This document shows, piece by piece, positions 15,001 through 27,200 of a stretch of DNA of 64,000 nt. A program made the position numbers and the translations under genes. Position 1 is the first letter of the stretch, and each line of letters opens with the position of its first letter. The notes under the pieces are model-generated. The model did not search any database and was not told the origin of the DNA. It saw only the letters and a program-made list of their open reading frames with translations. The stretch comes from Membranipora membranacea (taxonomy: Eukaryota > Bryozoa > Gymnolaemata > Cheilostomatida > Membraniporidae), in contig OU612065.1 of the NCBI GenBank assembly GCA_914767715.1, positions 14,818,001 through 14,882,000 of the forward strand. Direction: 5' to 3'.

Positions 15001-18000
15001 ACTTGAAAGTATACAGAGATCAGCCATTAGGGTTATCCTCCCTGAATTTGATTATGAGGAGCGATGTATAGCTTTACAATTACCTCAGCTAAATGATTTT
15101 ATTTTCTCTCTCTGTTGTAAACAATTTAGTAACAGTTTAGATGATGAATGCCACCCGTTACATCACAGAATTGTTTTTAACCAAACCCCAAGGATATCCT
15201 CTCGAAATTCAGACCAAAACGTTGCCGAACAAACAAACGACAGTGTAGCTTTTTCAACAATTTTATGACTTTTTACAACAGCTTTATGTATAAGACCTAA
15301 ACTGAGAGCTTTCACCAGCATACGATTTTTATCATCTCTGTCATGATAGTGTATGTTTCATAAAATACAATACAATACAACCTGCAGTAGTGTAGTAGCA
15401 GCAAGTAGTGTGCCATGTCTCTGACAATCAAATTATGTTCTTTTTCAACTGATATGGCAAAAATCAATAATTAAAAGTATTTGGAAATGGTAACTTATTG
15501 GGCTGGTACAGCACTAGACTTTGATAACTCATAGAGGAGAAGGGAACAATTTCTAACACTATGTAATTTTTACCCAGAAGAGCTAGGAAATTTTCAGCAT
15601 AAAAATACAGCATAACTACTGCAGAACTAGTCTGCCGTGAAAACAAAATATGAAAATCATTTTTATATAATAAATTTTTTTCAGTGTGCTTATTATATTT
15701 TTCTCTCAGCTCTGTTCCCCACATTTGTTGGCGCTAGAAAAATAAACATGAGTGCATTATGCTCCGACACACGGAACAAAAATTAAAGAAGCCACCTCCA
15801 GAAATTTGTTAAATAAAATGAATTAATAATGATGATGAATTTTAAAAATAACATTGTCATTGTTCATCAGCTTATTAAAATTTTTGTTCCGTGTGTCGGA
15901 GCATGATGCACTCATGTTTATGTGGTAGTGAATCCTTAAATCGAATTTGATGGAGAGGGAAGTTTCGTATTTCTCAATTATAAATTGCAAAAAGAAAAAG
16001 ATAACTGTAGATGACAATTCTAATGCTCCACTCGATTCCATCTCACATTGAAAATGAGATGAAATTGACTGGGTTCGTATTATTTTCTGTAGGTCTTGAA
16101 TAATCAACCTTGTTAAAAAGACTTGACATAAAATGCGTGTATTAGACATTCTCCGGCTACTGTCCGAGAGCTGCTCTCCCTCCCTAGTTGGGTACTGAGA
16201 GAGGACCTTAACTCTTGCAGCATAGGAAAATAGTGGTAAAATGACTTTATCTGGAGAATCATCTACCAAGTGTTAAAAGCTCTTTCAGATTCATCACCTG
16301 CACCATTGAAATTTTGAGGGGTTTGGAAGCTGATTTATCTCAATTTATGATTATTCATGATTAATTTCCAGAAAATTAGTCAACAAAACAGACAAAATTT
16401 GATATATGTAAGGTTGTGGAGTTGCTCCCCCTTTACTGATAAGCTGTCATTTATGCGTGAAGTTTAAATATGTAATGAATGTAAATTTGCTACATTAAAC
16501 CCAACAGGCCGACTGTGCCACTATGCAGCTGTCACATTCAACCTTCAAAAAATTAAAAAAAGCGCTACATTCTTAGATCCAGAAAAATCCCCAATCAATT
16601 TGAAGTCAATTGACATTCTTACCGATTCATATCCGGCGGCTCTCTGCTCCAAGAGGTATTTCTCCAAGCTGATGGCATGACTTGAACCACTGAACGTGAA
16701 TAATGGTGCCTGAAATACACACAGAAATAATTAACAGAATCACAGATTTCCATCGGATCTGCAAAACGCAGCAAAGACAAAATTTTAAATATCATCCATA
16801 TTTTGTATGAAAATTAGATCCTGAAGATGGGTGTTCACGAACACTTATATAAAGTATTGAAAATTAAGTACTAAAAAATATAAATATTTACAAGAGCAAG
16901 ATAGGGATACATCTTATCAGAGAAAACTCGAATGGCATGCAATACAACGGATAACAGAGACAAGCAATTGTAAGAAGAAATAGTCAGTAAAAAAAAAACC
17001 GAGGAAATGATTGAAACTGTAGATTTATGGCTTGATGCTGATTTTAACCTTTCACTGTAAAGCAGTCTGGTCAAATTTTCATAAGTGAGTAATTTTCATG
17101 ACCATGTAATTTAGGATTGTGGAATTTCACCACATTTGAATATTCATATGGCTTTCCATTAAGAAAGTTATATATTCATCCAAGGTTGCCAGGGCTGGAA
17201 CAACCCGTTTAGAAATGCTACCCCGAATGGGAAATTAACCCACAACTCCTGCCGCACAAATCGCGTGATAGTGAATGGTGAGAATATAAAACGATCTCAC
17301 CATCCTTGAAAAAATGAAGGATGGGTGGTGTTATTTAGCCGGACTACACTTCATTACTCAGATTTATGCACTCATACCCCATTCAAAAGATCCCCAACTC
17401 ACCACTGCCTGCCCATCTGGCACAAATGAACTGTACACGTTTTTCCATTTGTATCTAACATGGCTGAGGTTAACATTTATAAGAGTAGCTGTGAATACCC
17501 ACACAATTTCTTCATGTTAAATGATAAGGTAAATTGAAAACCACAACTTTTCACATCAAAGCAATCTCAGAGCAATGAACAAAAAAATCTAATGTAAATA
17601 GCTGAGATTTTTATATATTTTGAGCCATTTACTCCATCCTAAATTTTGGGAGCCCATGTTGGTGTAAATTAGATGAATAAACACAAAATGCTCTTCGACT
17701 AGAATTTTTGGTAGAATTTTCTCAACCTGAAAACCTTTTAAAACATTTTTTTTCCAGTTCTAAAACTGGTCTAACTTAGAGCATCAGCTGTTATCTAGCA
17801 GCAGAGGGAGTTGTGTTCTATCTGCCCCACCTTCTATATACCAAGCTAAATTGTATCATTTTACTCAAAAAGTACCATTGTGAATTCTAAGCACGAAGAC
17901 TGCATCCTGGAATGTAGTTTTTTCATTTAAATTTGAAATTTTATGGGGACTTATATAGTTCACAACTTTAAGCTAGCCCGATTAATTTTACATGGCCCAA

Positions 18001-21000
18001 AAGAAGAGTGCTATGGTAAGGAGCAAATTGTTCAAATCCTTTCACATATCATATCTATCTGTGTAATATTCTAACCTTTTTTTGGTTAGGCCGTCTCCTA
18101 TTGAAGAATGCGTTGACATCCAATCTCTCTGTGGTGGCTACTGGCATATCAGTTTCATTTGATAGGAGATTTCCAGATCGATTTTGCCTCTTCACTGATG
18201 ATTTATCCACCAGGTACTCCTCTAAAACCTGCTTCACCACAACCTGTATCTTTATCCAGACCTGCGTAGAAAATTTACAAATCTACATGTTAGCCACGGA
18301 GACACCTACGTTATTATAATAATAATAATAGTAATATATACTTTATTGATCCAACAAGTATACCATGTGATACCAATGAGGTTGTGATGTACATAAATAG
18401 TAAAATATGCATGAAATAAACTTTGTGTCAGTCAGGTAAAATTTTATTCTGAGACAATTTAGGAAATCCAGAGTTTGTAGTGTACCTAGGTATAGTTTTT
18501 TTCCATCTGTTGATTCCATGTGCCTTTCTGCTGAGGAAATAATAGATAATAAATATTTATATATGTGTGATTTTACTCTGACTTTATTGCATACAAACCT
18601 CAGTGATATCATACAGAGCCAGATTCTTGTAGTTTGAGTACTTCTTTGCAGATTTGATTCGTTTCAGATTTCTTATAATGACGTTGTGTGAGTGTACAAC
18701 ACATCTAAACTGTTCGAAGACTAATTCGAGTAGCTCTAGCAGGTAGGCAGGCTGTTCATGTGTCGCTAGGTTTATCTCCCCCTGCTGATAAGCTCTGGAA
18801 AATAAAGGTCCTATATTATTATCATTTCAACATGATGGCTTCATCTCATTTTTTAATTTATAATCGTGTCAACTCAATTCAATTTTATCATAATTGACTT
18901 CATACAGGCTCAACAAACACATTTGAGTTGACCACTGTTTGTTAACAAAGGGTCTTGGCTGCCAAAGATGTTCCTGTTGGTGATAGGATTATATACACAT
19001 TGAAATTATAAAATTTAAAATATACTCCGTTGATAACTTATATATTATATATATCATACTATTACACCATGAAACTGAAACACTTTTTCAGTTTATTAAG
19101 GTAGTCTTATTATTTGTTGAATTTTTGTTAATATTTTTTATTTTCTGCCGTTTATGTCGCATAGTGAAAAACACTAGAGATGATGAATTGTTGATGAAAT
19201 GAATGTATGGCATGTATCATTATTTTTAAAACTTACACATCGATGAACTGCTGGGAAGCTCGACGTATTACATCCATAAGTTCTGTTTGTAGATGACTTC
19301 TCATTTCAGAAATAGTCTTTGGTACCTTGGTAAACAGAAAAATAAGTCTGAACGGCATAACTCAACACCATATGGATATAAAGAAAGAATATTTACTGCA
19401 CGATGCAGCTATCATATTTATAAGATATTCATATTTATACAACTATTATTTCAAACTATTTACAAGATACTTATATCATGTTCTCCTATCTTTTGTGAGT
19501 CAATTTTTGTCTCATATCAGATGGATTAACTGATGATCGTCATAGTGTTTTGCTGATATCCGGCCATCTTGTTTTATTTCTCATTATAATATGTCCTGTC
19601 AGATTGTTATGAAAATTGATTGTAAAGATAGCTTGTGTCTACCAGAATTGTACCAAATTCAAATTTGATTCAGCCTCTTAGATTCTGGGGTACAACTCAT
19701 CAGTTGGACAACCTTTAATACCAAGCTCAGTTCAAAATATAATCCATGAAATTTTGTAATTGATTAAAGTCATAACACATTCTTTGCTGTATAAAGAGCC
19801 TTTGTCAATCCACAATTTTTGAATTTTTTTCCTTGTCAATGCGGATACATGGGATTGAAGACATTATATTGGTAGCAGTAATCTGTTCAACACATAAAAA
19901 GGAGCAGTCGCAATAAATTCAAATAGTCAGCAATGATACAGGAAAATGGGATATCTGATAGCAGTGTGGAGTTGTCCTGCCAATGGTCACATTATCTAAA
20001 CTTATAACTGCAGTCAAAATAAATTTCACACCAAAGGCTGAAAATGCTATGCACAATGCAATAACTAAAAAGAAATTGTGATTAGACGGTTATATTATAT
20101 AAATAATTGTTTATAATTGGAAAATATGTCTTTTTTTTTCTAAAAAAAACTGAAAAGAATTTGGGACAGGTATTATTCTTACCTCATCAAGTTTGGCCAG
20201 GCACTCAACAAGAATAGCGAGGAACTTAGACCTGTCAGCTTCAGGGTCAGCAGTTGCATCCTCCGTTATCTCAGCATTAGCTAGATTGTGTTCATCTGCG
20301 CTGGCAGCCACTGAACCTCCCTACGTCATTAACCAGCATAATAGACAGTTTGCTGAGCTCCGATTTGAGCCTCAATTCGGAGTTGTCCTCACTCCAGTAT
20401 GGTACTTTTAACCCACGCCGCATAGGAAAAACGTGCGGAAAAGAGGGTTATCTTGAAAACCGCTATGTTAGGATAAAAATGATTTTTGATTCAGAATCTG
20501 CACCATAGAAAACTGATAGGGACATAGTTTGGAAAATAAATTTTGTATTTGGATAGTCAATTATAGCATTTCCTGCCTGTTTTGCGGACAATTTGGCAGA
20601 ATTTTTTCTTGAATTTCATCACTAAAATTGAGATTTATCAGCTTTCAAGTCCCCAATGATTTGGAAACCCTGGCTCCCATGGTTTTCAATGGTGGTGATT
20701 CTGAATCAAAAATCATTTTTATCCTATCATAAGCGGTTTTCAAGATAACCCTCTTTCAGCAAGTTTTTCCTATGCGGCGTGGGTTAAAAGTACCATACTG
20801 GAGAGAGGACAACTCCTCAAATTAGTCCTCAGAAAACTGTCTCTTATATAATCAGCACTTCCACATCATCAAACTGAGGGATGTAAAGTGACCGGAAACA
20901 CGTTGGGCTCTTGCTTTCACTTCACATCACCATAGCAGAGAAATATAACTTTAATTTCCTCATAAGATAAGATATCACACCTCCTGCACACCATGAGACA

Positions 21001-24000
21001 TCACACCTCTAGGGAACTTAAAAGTGTGATAAAAAAGACATCTCAATCCCCATAATCGGACACTAGCACATAAACTTGGCTATAACATGTTAGAGTCAGT
21101 GCGCTGAACGTGCTGTTGCAACATTCCTTACCCATGCTTTGCCGCTTTTCCTGACTGAGCCATGTCTTTTGAATACCATCACAGTTCCTTTCACAGATTT
21201 TACGTAAATTTGTTGATGTAATTCATCAACCAGCTTCTGAAGCAATTTCTGTAGGTAAATAACATAATGCAATGACAAAAATTACTATAACTTCGAACAG
21301 ATTTGAAACGAATTTGAGATTTCCAAATTATTTTCGTGGAAAATCTGTGAATCTGCTGACTCAAAAGACCAATAATGCATGCCTTGAAACAGACAATGGA
21401 TTTGATCATGAACAGACCTCTTTCCACTGTTGAAGGGAATATGCTATATTTTTGAGAGCGTGTACTTCTGCAAGGTCATATTTGAGCAGAGATAAAGATT
21501 CACACAATGTATCCGTGGCATGCAGATATAATTTCTTCTCTGTGTATTCTTCAAGCTTATCCGGTACCACTCTGAGATCTTCTCTATGAAATACAATCAG
21601 AATTGTTTTGTTGTAGCATTATGCACTGTGTAAATATGACAATAAAGCAAGCCAGATTCACATTAATAAAAATTCCAAATTTAAATTTAATTTTAGAGGT
21701 ATCCAGATGTATCTATCATCTCAAAACAGAGAAGAAACCAGCTTAAACAGTACACAAAAAATTGAAATCATTAGATCACTGATATACAGCGATAATCATA
21801 TACATGTATAAATAAAATACATATATCTATTGTATATGGCTATTTAATACGATAAATTTGCTACTAATTTTAGATTTATCCCCTTTCTGATATTTATCTC
21901 AGAGAGTGGATAAGTCTGGCATATATTTCTAGGACATGAAAGATCAGTCCATCATTTTATTAACAAAATTACTCACACATGCTGGAGCATAGCAGTTATG
22001 GTGTTTTGTTCCATTCCATCAAGCCAAAATTTCCTCAACTCATCACGTTTGCAGTGAAGTAAATTTTTACAGGAATGAAGATTGTCTTTGATACTGGATA
22101 CCTTCTCTCTTGACTCTACAATTATACACCCTTGTCTAATCAAAAGCAACTTTCATATCAGATTGCTTGACCTGATATGTATCAATTGAATATACAATAT
22201 CCAGAATTTGCTTTGTGAACATTGGAAATGTATAGAGTAATGCAGCAAAGCATTCACATACTATCTTCCTTCGATATCAGGGTACAAAAGTAATTAATCA
22301 GAAAGTGTAATATTAGTCTTCTCAAAACTCACCTTTTAAGCGATCAGATATGGAAGAGAAGGCGTCTATCAGAGTAGTCAACTGGCCATAATGCTCTAAA
22401 AACAAAATGTCAGGGGAGTGTTAATGTTACCACTAAAATCATTTAAACAGAGTGACAAGTTTTTGTTTTCTACATCTCACAGATTTATAGTCAGTTTCTT
22501 AGACAAAGTTTTCATCGCTCATAATTATGAAGAAGTATATCTGTCACAGTATTGTCACCGTAAATAACACTGATCATGTCATAGTGTCAGCCGCAGACAT
22601 AATGAAAGATTATCATACCATCAACCAGATCATCCAATCTCTGGTCACTCTCTTGATATTTTCTCTCAAATTCTCTCTTTTCATTCTCCTGGAACTGTGA
22701 GTTCGAACTGTAAACATGCACATGGCATAACATTATTGATTATCTGAGTTGCAGGACACTGGTAATATTTTCAGTATCAGAATGTTGATTTTCTTAATTG
22801 CATGTAATACATTGGCAGGCTGATGAACTTTTAAGAAAATTAATTTCATCTCTAAATCAGTGTTATATGCACAACAGCAATGAACAGCAAATGGAATAGG
22901 AAACACCAAAGGAATTTGAAATAAGCATTTCAATAATACCGCTGTTCTTTAGACAATCTACGGAAATCGAGTGCATTCAATAAACGTCACAATCAGATTA
23001 AAATGACATAAGAGAAAGCATCAACAGTCTGGATTTACTAGAATTCGGTTTTTTTATTGCCATGGTTGAAAAAGCAGTAGCACTCGAACCTTTAAAATGT
23101 TGCAGCCAGTGGTTAACAATATACGAAATGACATATCAACTGCTTATGAGAATATTATGCTAATAAAAATATTATAATGTTTCATATGTCTATGGATTGT
23201 TTATCAACTGGATGTACAAACCTAGAAAGGGTGCTGATCACAGCAGGAAGCAGACTCGCGGTATGCTAAAACGAGAAAACATATCATTCATAAGTAATTC
23301 TCTCTCCTTAAACCAATACATCCATGAAAAAACTTCCATTAAGAATGAGTGACAAGTATCGACATGTTATGTTTGTGATACACTTCTCAATAGTCAATGA
23401 TTAAAGCAAGTTAAATAAGTATAGTGATTGACATAAATGATGTCCATTTTCTGGGACAGATAACATGTTCAGGTTCATGTTTGCAATGAACTGGTTCATT
23501 TGTGTATGTGACCTGACTATCCGCACTGCCAGTATTTCTTGTAGTTCCCTCCCATCTGTTTTTTCAATTACATCTGTACCACGTTGCACCACCATGTCAG
23601 TTTAGGACCTGACCTGTTTACTAGGCCTACACTACTTGGCACAGGACAGGCCTTCTATAGTTGGTGCAAGCTTAGTGGTTAAATGCCCTAATGGTAGAAC
23701 TCAACCACTGGACTTTCACAACCTACAAAAGGCCTGTGCTACTTAACTCAATAACTATTGACTAGTTCAGTTGACTTTTTCTTTTAGTAACACAGCCATC
23801 TATATATCATATCTAACTAACTTATCTGAAATATATGTGCTAAGTTTTACCAAGATGTTAGAGCAAGTAAGCTTTTGAAATGAGTGTTTATTTTGTTGTT
23901 TTAATTTCACATTAACACCATTCCAACATCTTGAAATTTTTCATGGTCATATGCAATATATTGGGGTGTGAAATCAGGATAAACATTAACTTACCTCTCC

Positions 24001-24039
24001 AGATTTGTTACCGGAAGTTATTTTCATGGAGGCAGCCAT
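67..24039 (-). CDS. EXOC4: Exocyst complex component 4 (Sec8), 3'-partial
   Basis: Subunit of the octameric exocyst, which tethers secretory vesicles to the plasma membrane. Exons, in transcript order: 24039-23995, 23265-23222, 22957-22940, 22707-22619, 22395-22333, 22115-21977, 21583-21418, 21248-21132, 20320-20183, 19325-19237, 18794-18599, 18261-18076, 16709-16623, 10385-10307, 8463-8400, 7985-7885, 7577-7504, 7223-7085, 4946-4862, 4106-3905, 3334-3092, 1410-1292, 162-67. All junctions are GT/AG and the frame stays open, giving about 859 codons; human EXOC4 is about 974 residues, so roughly the last 90-115 lie off the left edge. Recognised stretches include [17 protein letters not shown] (exon 6), [12 protein letters not shown] (exon 11), [15 protein letters not shown] (exon 13), RSLPNWQNL (exon 20), [17 protein letters not shown] (exon 21) and YIFDGLGHL (exon 23). 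The start MAASMKIT is the only ATG near the divergent promoter. The region between exons 8 and 9 looks shorter than in human. Confidence 0.96.
4290..4340 (+). repeat. Dispersed repeat copy A
   Basis: Shares GAGGTGACAACTCAGTTTGA followed by ATCAAAAT, then CACATGG or TACATGG and ACACA with 60036-60094, in the same orientation. Copy B has about nine extra bases in the middle. Confidence 0.7.
5862..7027. repeat. Imperfect tandem repeat block in EXOC4 intron
   Basis: Three successive copies and a partial fourth: 5862-6179, 6180-6696, 6697-6979, 6980-7027. Each full copy starts with an AGGAGTTTTTACCTCAGG-like phrase, continues with ATGGCCAACC, GACCAAAT, ACTACCCAGCAGGAC and GCAAATACATCCATAT, and ends TGAAATAAAATATTT(C/T)xATAATT. 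The second copy carries an insertion of about 200 bases around 6340-6545. Read on the EXOC4 strand every copy contains a donor-like GAG/GTAAAA. The block ends about 55 bases from the exon-18 donor. Confidence 0.85.
8202..8247. repeat. Perfect 46-bp palindrome in EXOC4 intron
   Basis: Every base from 8202 to 8247 pairs with its mirror partner about a CATATG centre, with no loop spacer. Each arm contains CACGTG, itself palindromic. It lies between EXOC4 exons 15 and 16. Confidence 0.95.
8618..8710 (+). repeat. CAT/TCA trinucleotide-rich tract
   Basis: Roughly 90 bases of degenerate TCA units with interruptions (TCATCATCATCATAATCA and similar) in an EXOC4 intron. Simple-sequence DNA; not coding in the gene model. 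Confidence 0.9.
10169..10212 (+). repeat. 19-bp tandem repeat
   Basis: CACTGCAATGATCTGTGAC followed by a one-base variant copy and a partial third. Confidence 0.85.
11001..11060 (+). repeat. ATTAGT hexanucleotide microsatellite
   Basis: About nine tandem ATTAGT units with one variant (ATCTGT) near the right end. Translated in the LINE frame it reads alternating Val-Leu and runs straight into LVDDKL, so it may have expanded from the LINE's own Leu-Val codons. Confidence 0.9.
11051..11510 (+). mobile_element. 3' fragment of a second LINE
   Basis: Encodes the end of a reverse transcriptase in two frames: [12 protein letters not shown] (about 11058-11093) and SRTASQ-like helix sequence, then [13 protein letters not shown] in another frame (from 11248). 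The motif [10 protein letters not shown] matches the region after the polymerase domain of Jockey/CR1-type elements. It is not the same family copy as the element at 12640-15381, since wording differs throughout. Its 5' side is replaced by a hexanucleotide repeat. Confidence 0.7.
12155..12190. repeat. Perfect 36-bp palindrome
   Basis: ACCAGAGACTATAGATAT and its exact inverse complement meet without a spacer. It lies between the LINE fragment and the recognisable LINE, within an EXOC4 intron. Confidence 0.95.
12640..15381 (+). mobile_element. Broken non-LTR retrotransposon (LINE, CR1/Jockey-like)
   Basis: Lies in EXOC4 intron 13, antisense to that gene. Remains of an apurinic-type endonuclease are visible in shifting frames: LTETWLD (about 12752), ITGDFNHLP (about 13077), LDLVLTN (about 13180) and NDHCCVF (about 13246). 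The reverse transcriptase follows; its longest intact frame is 13779-14840, with [39 protein letters not shown] and the catalytic YADD at 14562-14573. The frame then shifts and the C-terminal thumb-like part continues at 14870-15268. Stops interrupt it, for example TGA near 13617. The 3' end is a short AATAC-type tandem (15361-15380), usual for this LINE group. No 5' end or target duplication was found. The copy appears inactive. Confidence 0.9.
15742..15921. mobile_element. Foldback/MITE-like element with 43-bp inverted ends
   Basis: Arms 15742-15784 and 15879-15921 are inverse complements with one mismatch (ATTATG against ATCATG). The interior is 94 bp. The core CTCCGACACACGGAAC is identical in both. 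It carries no coding capacity, fitting a miniature inverted-repeat element; no certain target duplication was seen. Confidence 0.8.
16710..18075. other. EXOC4 intron 12, no gene seen
   Basis: 1.4 kb of AT-rich intron between two well-supported EXOC4 exons. No repeat structure or coding family recognised. Confidence 0.55.
20341..20843. mobile_element. Long-arm foldback element in EXOC4 intron 8
   Basis: Two arms of about 150 bp, 20341-20500 and 20697-20843, are inverse complements with small indels. Shared words include AGACAGTTT at the outer ends, CAGTATGGTACTTTTAACCC and GGATAAAAATGATTTTTGA. A spacer of about 200 bp lies between. No coding sequence inside. The left end is about 20 bases from the acceptor of EXOC4 exon 9 at 20320. 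Confidence 0.88.
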
Positions 24040-24228
24040 CTTCCCTAACCCCGGAAATGAAGCAATAGTATGGGTAATCTATGTGTTCTTCTTCGGCAAT
24101 ATTGTTAATATACGAGGTAACTGGTGTTTGTTATTAGTCCACACAAATGTGGGACCACGCCCCTCAATTGTGAAGAAAAAACCCAAGGAGGCAAAAGCTT
24201 AGGAATTTGGAAACTACTCTGACAAATC
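24040..24228. promoter_or_regulatory. Divergent promoter between EXOC4 and KDSR
   Basis: Only 189 bp separate the two start codons, which point away from each other, so the intergenic stretch must serve both genes. A CCGGAAGT word, the ETS-family core, lies at 24011-24018 just inside EXOC4 coding exon 1. A related CCGGAAAT is at 24052-24059. A CCACGCCC word of the KLF/Sp type occurs near 24156. No TATA box is obvious. ETS and Sp words in short divergent promoters are common for animal housekeeping genes; that they act here is inference. Confidence 0.6.
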
Positions 24229-27200
24229 ATGGAATTTGATCCATCCATCATTCTATTGATCACAGCCTGTATTTTTGGTGTACTAATGATACCTGTGATT
24301 CTGCTTAGTTTTCTCTCTAGAAAGTCATCCCATGTGAAATTACAGGGAAAACATGTGTTGGTGAGTGAGTAAGCAATGAAGAGGGAGTTCGTTGGAGTAA
24401 GGACAACAAGGTCTATTTTTTCCTCACAATAATGCTGCATGCATAATAACAATAATAATCATAATAATTTGTTCATCAACAACCATCTAGCCAATCAACT
24501 CCCTCTCGTTCATTGATCTAGCCCACATTTGCTTGAATGTACAACTACAACCCCTGGATATTCTGGTTGCAGGATCCATATAGGCATCTGGAGTTACAAA
24601 CAAGCATGTCCAGTATCAACCATACTGGACATGCTTGTAACTCCAGATGCCTATGGCAGGATCACTGCAAGTCCAGTGGTTGAGTCCATCATTGTGCTTT
24701 ACTTAAATTGCAATAGAGTAGGACTCAGTTTCTAAAAAAGTAATAGAGGCAATTGTCTATTTATAGATGGAGAGAGGTAAATACTTGATGACTGGTAACA
24801 ACCCTCTCTTAACTGTAGAGAGTCATATTAAAAGCAGGTCATTAGCCTTCCTTGATAAGCGTTTCTCTGTTGAATTGCTGTGCTGGAGCAATAGCTGCAA
24901 TAACTGGGATTTTGTTCTTGCATTCTTGCTTCAGAACTTACATGTTCTTCGTCACCAAAAGTTTTTTTTCCAGATAACCGGTGGTTCACAGGGAATCGGA
25001 TTGGAGCTGGCTAAGCAATGTGCTGCAAAAGGATCAGATGTTACATTACTTGCTCGAAAAGTCGTGAGTATTAATCTTAGTCGCGAAGGAATGCAGCATT
25101 AGCATCAGTATACACACAATGACTACATTGATTAAATTTTCCGTTCAGTAACGTCACTCTCAATATACTCATATGTCTGCCAGCATGATCACACGTCAGG
25201 AAAATCTATCAGCCATGATTGTTACGGTAATTATAGTCATCTCAATAATTAATGGTATTTTAACTTTCATTTCCCCATCAAGTGCCTTCAATGAGCATTT
25301 TATCTAGGCCATGAGACACAAATAGCCACCCATATTGAAAGATCGCATAGTTTAAGTGCTATAATCTGTTTAATTTCTCATGAAGTTTTCCTTTTCAAAC
25401 TACAGGATATCTTGAACAAAGCTAAAGCAGAAGTAGAGAGCTGTAGGCTGTATCCAGATAGCCAGGTGATATGTCCCTACTAATCAACATAGTTGTATTC
25501 TACTTTTGCAACTGTTACCAAATGAAATGAGTGTTTGATTGTTTTTTATTTGGACAAAACTATATCTCGTGTTGTGCCATCTCGGAAATAATTTCTTGCA
25601 TTGATAACTTCTACTCAATAACTACTAAGTAGAGATGACACGTTTTCAACTATGTGTAGGAAAAAGTGAATTATGTTGAAGCCATCTTATCTTTTGACTA
25701 CAGAGAGTCCAGGCAATATCTTGTGACATAGCGTCAGGATATGAGGTCGTAGAGACTGCCATCAGAAAGGTGAGTTAGCTCAAAATCTCCCAGTTTGGTT
25801 GATTTACCCTAAACATGGATTGGCTGACTGAAGTGGACGATGTACACCATCCAAGGGGTGCTGCTGATCTACTATATTCAACTGCTCAGGATAATACAGA
25901 TGCGTATGAGTGAGTTCTGTAGAGATAAAATATACACTGCGTCAATTGTAGTGGATGAACAATTCATTTTCATTTTTTGTAATCTATCATTACCAGGCTG
26001 AGGACGCATTTGATGAAAAAGTACACATACTTATCAATTCAGCAGGAGTTTCCATCAATAAATATTTTGAGGACCTCACCATGCAGCAATTCCAGGTGAG
26101 TTAAGTCTGTGGTAACAAAGTCACATTGAAACCAAAAGGGTATTTTACATGTAATACTAAATGTTGTATTAATGTCCTATAGCACAGTAGACAATCCAGT
26201 GTAACAGTGTCCTATGTTTTCAACTATGGTACATTGCCAGGACATCATGATATATATCATACCAAGAGGGTTGTGAATAATCGATCTCACATTGATCAAA
26301 ATTATACATCTATACATATGTTTATTTTCCTATCTCAGATGATGATGAATGTTAACTACTTCGGTGCTGTCTACGCTACCAGAGCAGTTATGGACAACAT
26401 GAAATTAGCTAAGTCTGGATCTGTTATCTTCCTGTCATCCCAAGGTGGACAAGTTGGGTTCATTGGTATGACAGGATATAGTCCAACCAAATATGCACTT
26501 AGAGGATTTGCTGAATCTCTCAAAAATGAGGTGAGGTTAAATAAAGTCTTGGATTCTATAATAAGATAATTCACATCTATAACATAGGACATATTCAGAC
26601 CTTCTTTCTGGCAGTTGTCCTCACCTGCAACAAGAGTGGATGATTCTAGACTAATCATGATTTAGCATTTAGAGAATTCTTTAACATACTTTGATGTTAT
26701 TATGTTCTATATGTACTCATGTTTGTGTGTATTTCAGTTGCTTCCCTTCAATATTAATGTTGGAGTTGTCTATCCACCAGACACAGAAACACCAGGCTGG
26801 GTTGAAGAGAACAAGGATAAGGTAAAATCACTTCAGTTAAAGAAATCAAAACAGGTTCAACCTGAACTATTGCTTTAATAGCCTTGTAACATTAATACCA
26901 TTCTGCTTTTAAATTTCCAAGTATATTAAAGTTATACCTTGAGATGTTTGCATAGCACTAACCCCAAATGAAATGCTTGAACCAGCTGAAAAAAAGGTTA
27001 TCAATCACTGCCAATTTTTCTATATACCCAGTCCCAATATTCACCGTTCATCATTTTCTTGTGGCTTTATGTACAAGTGAGTATCTTATCTGTAGGTGGT
27101 AGAGTGCTTAGAGATCAGTGAGACAGCTGGACTGTTGAAGCCACATTTTGTCGCCCAGGAAATCATCAAGCACATCAAAGTAAGCTAATTGTATATGTAT

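Noticed and set aside
20193-20411. Plus-strand ORF across EXOC4 exon 9
   Set aside because: Antisense shadow of an exon supported by homology and frame on the minus strand.
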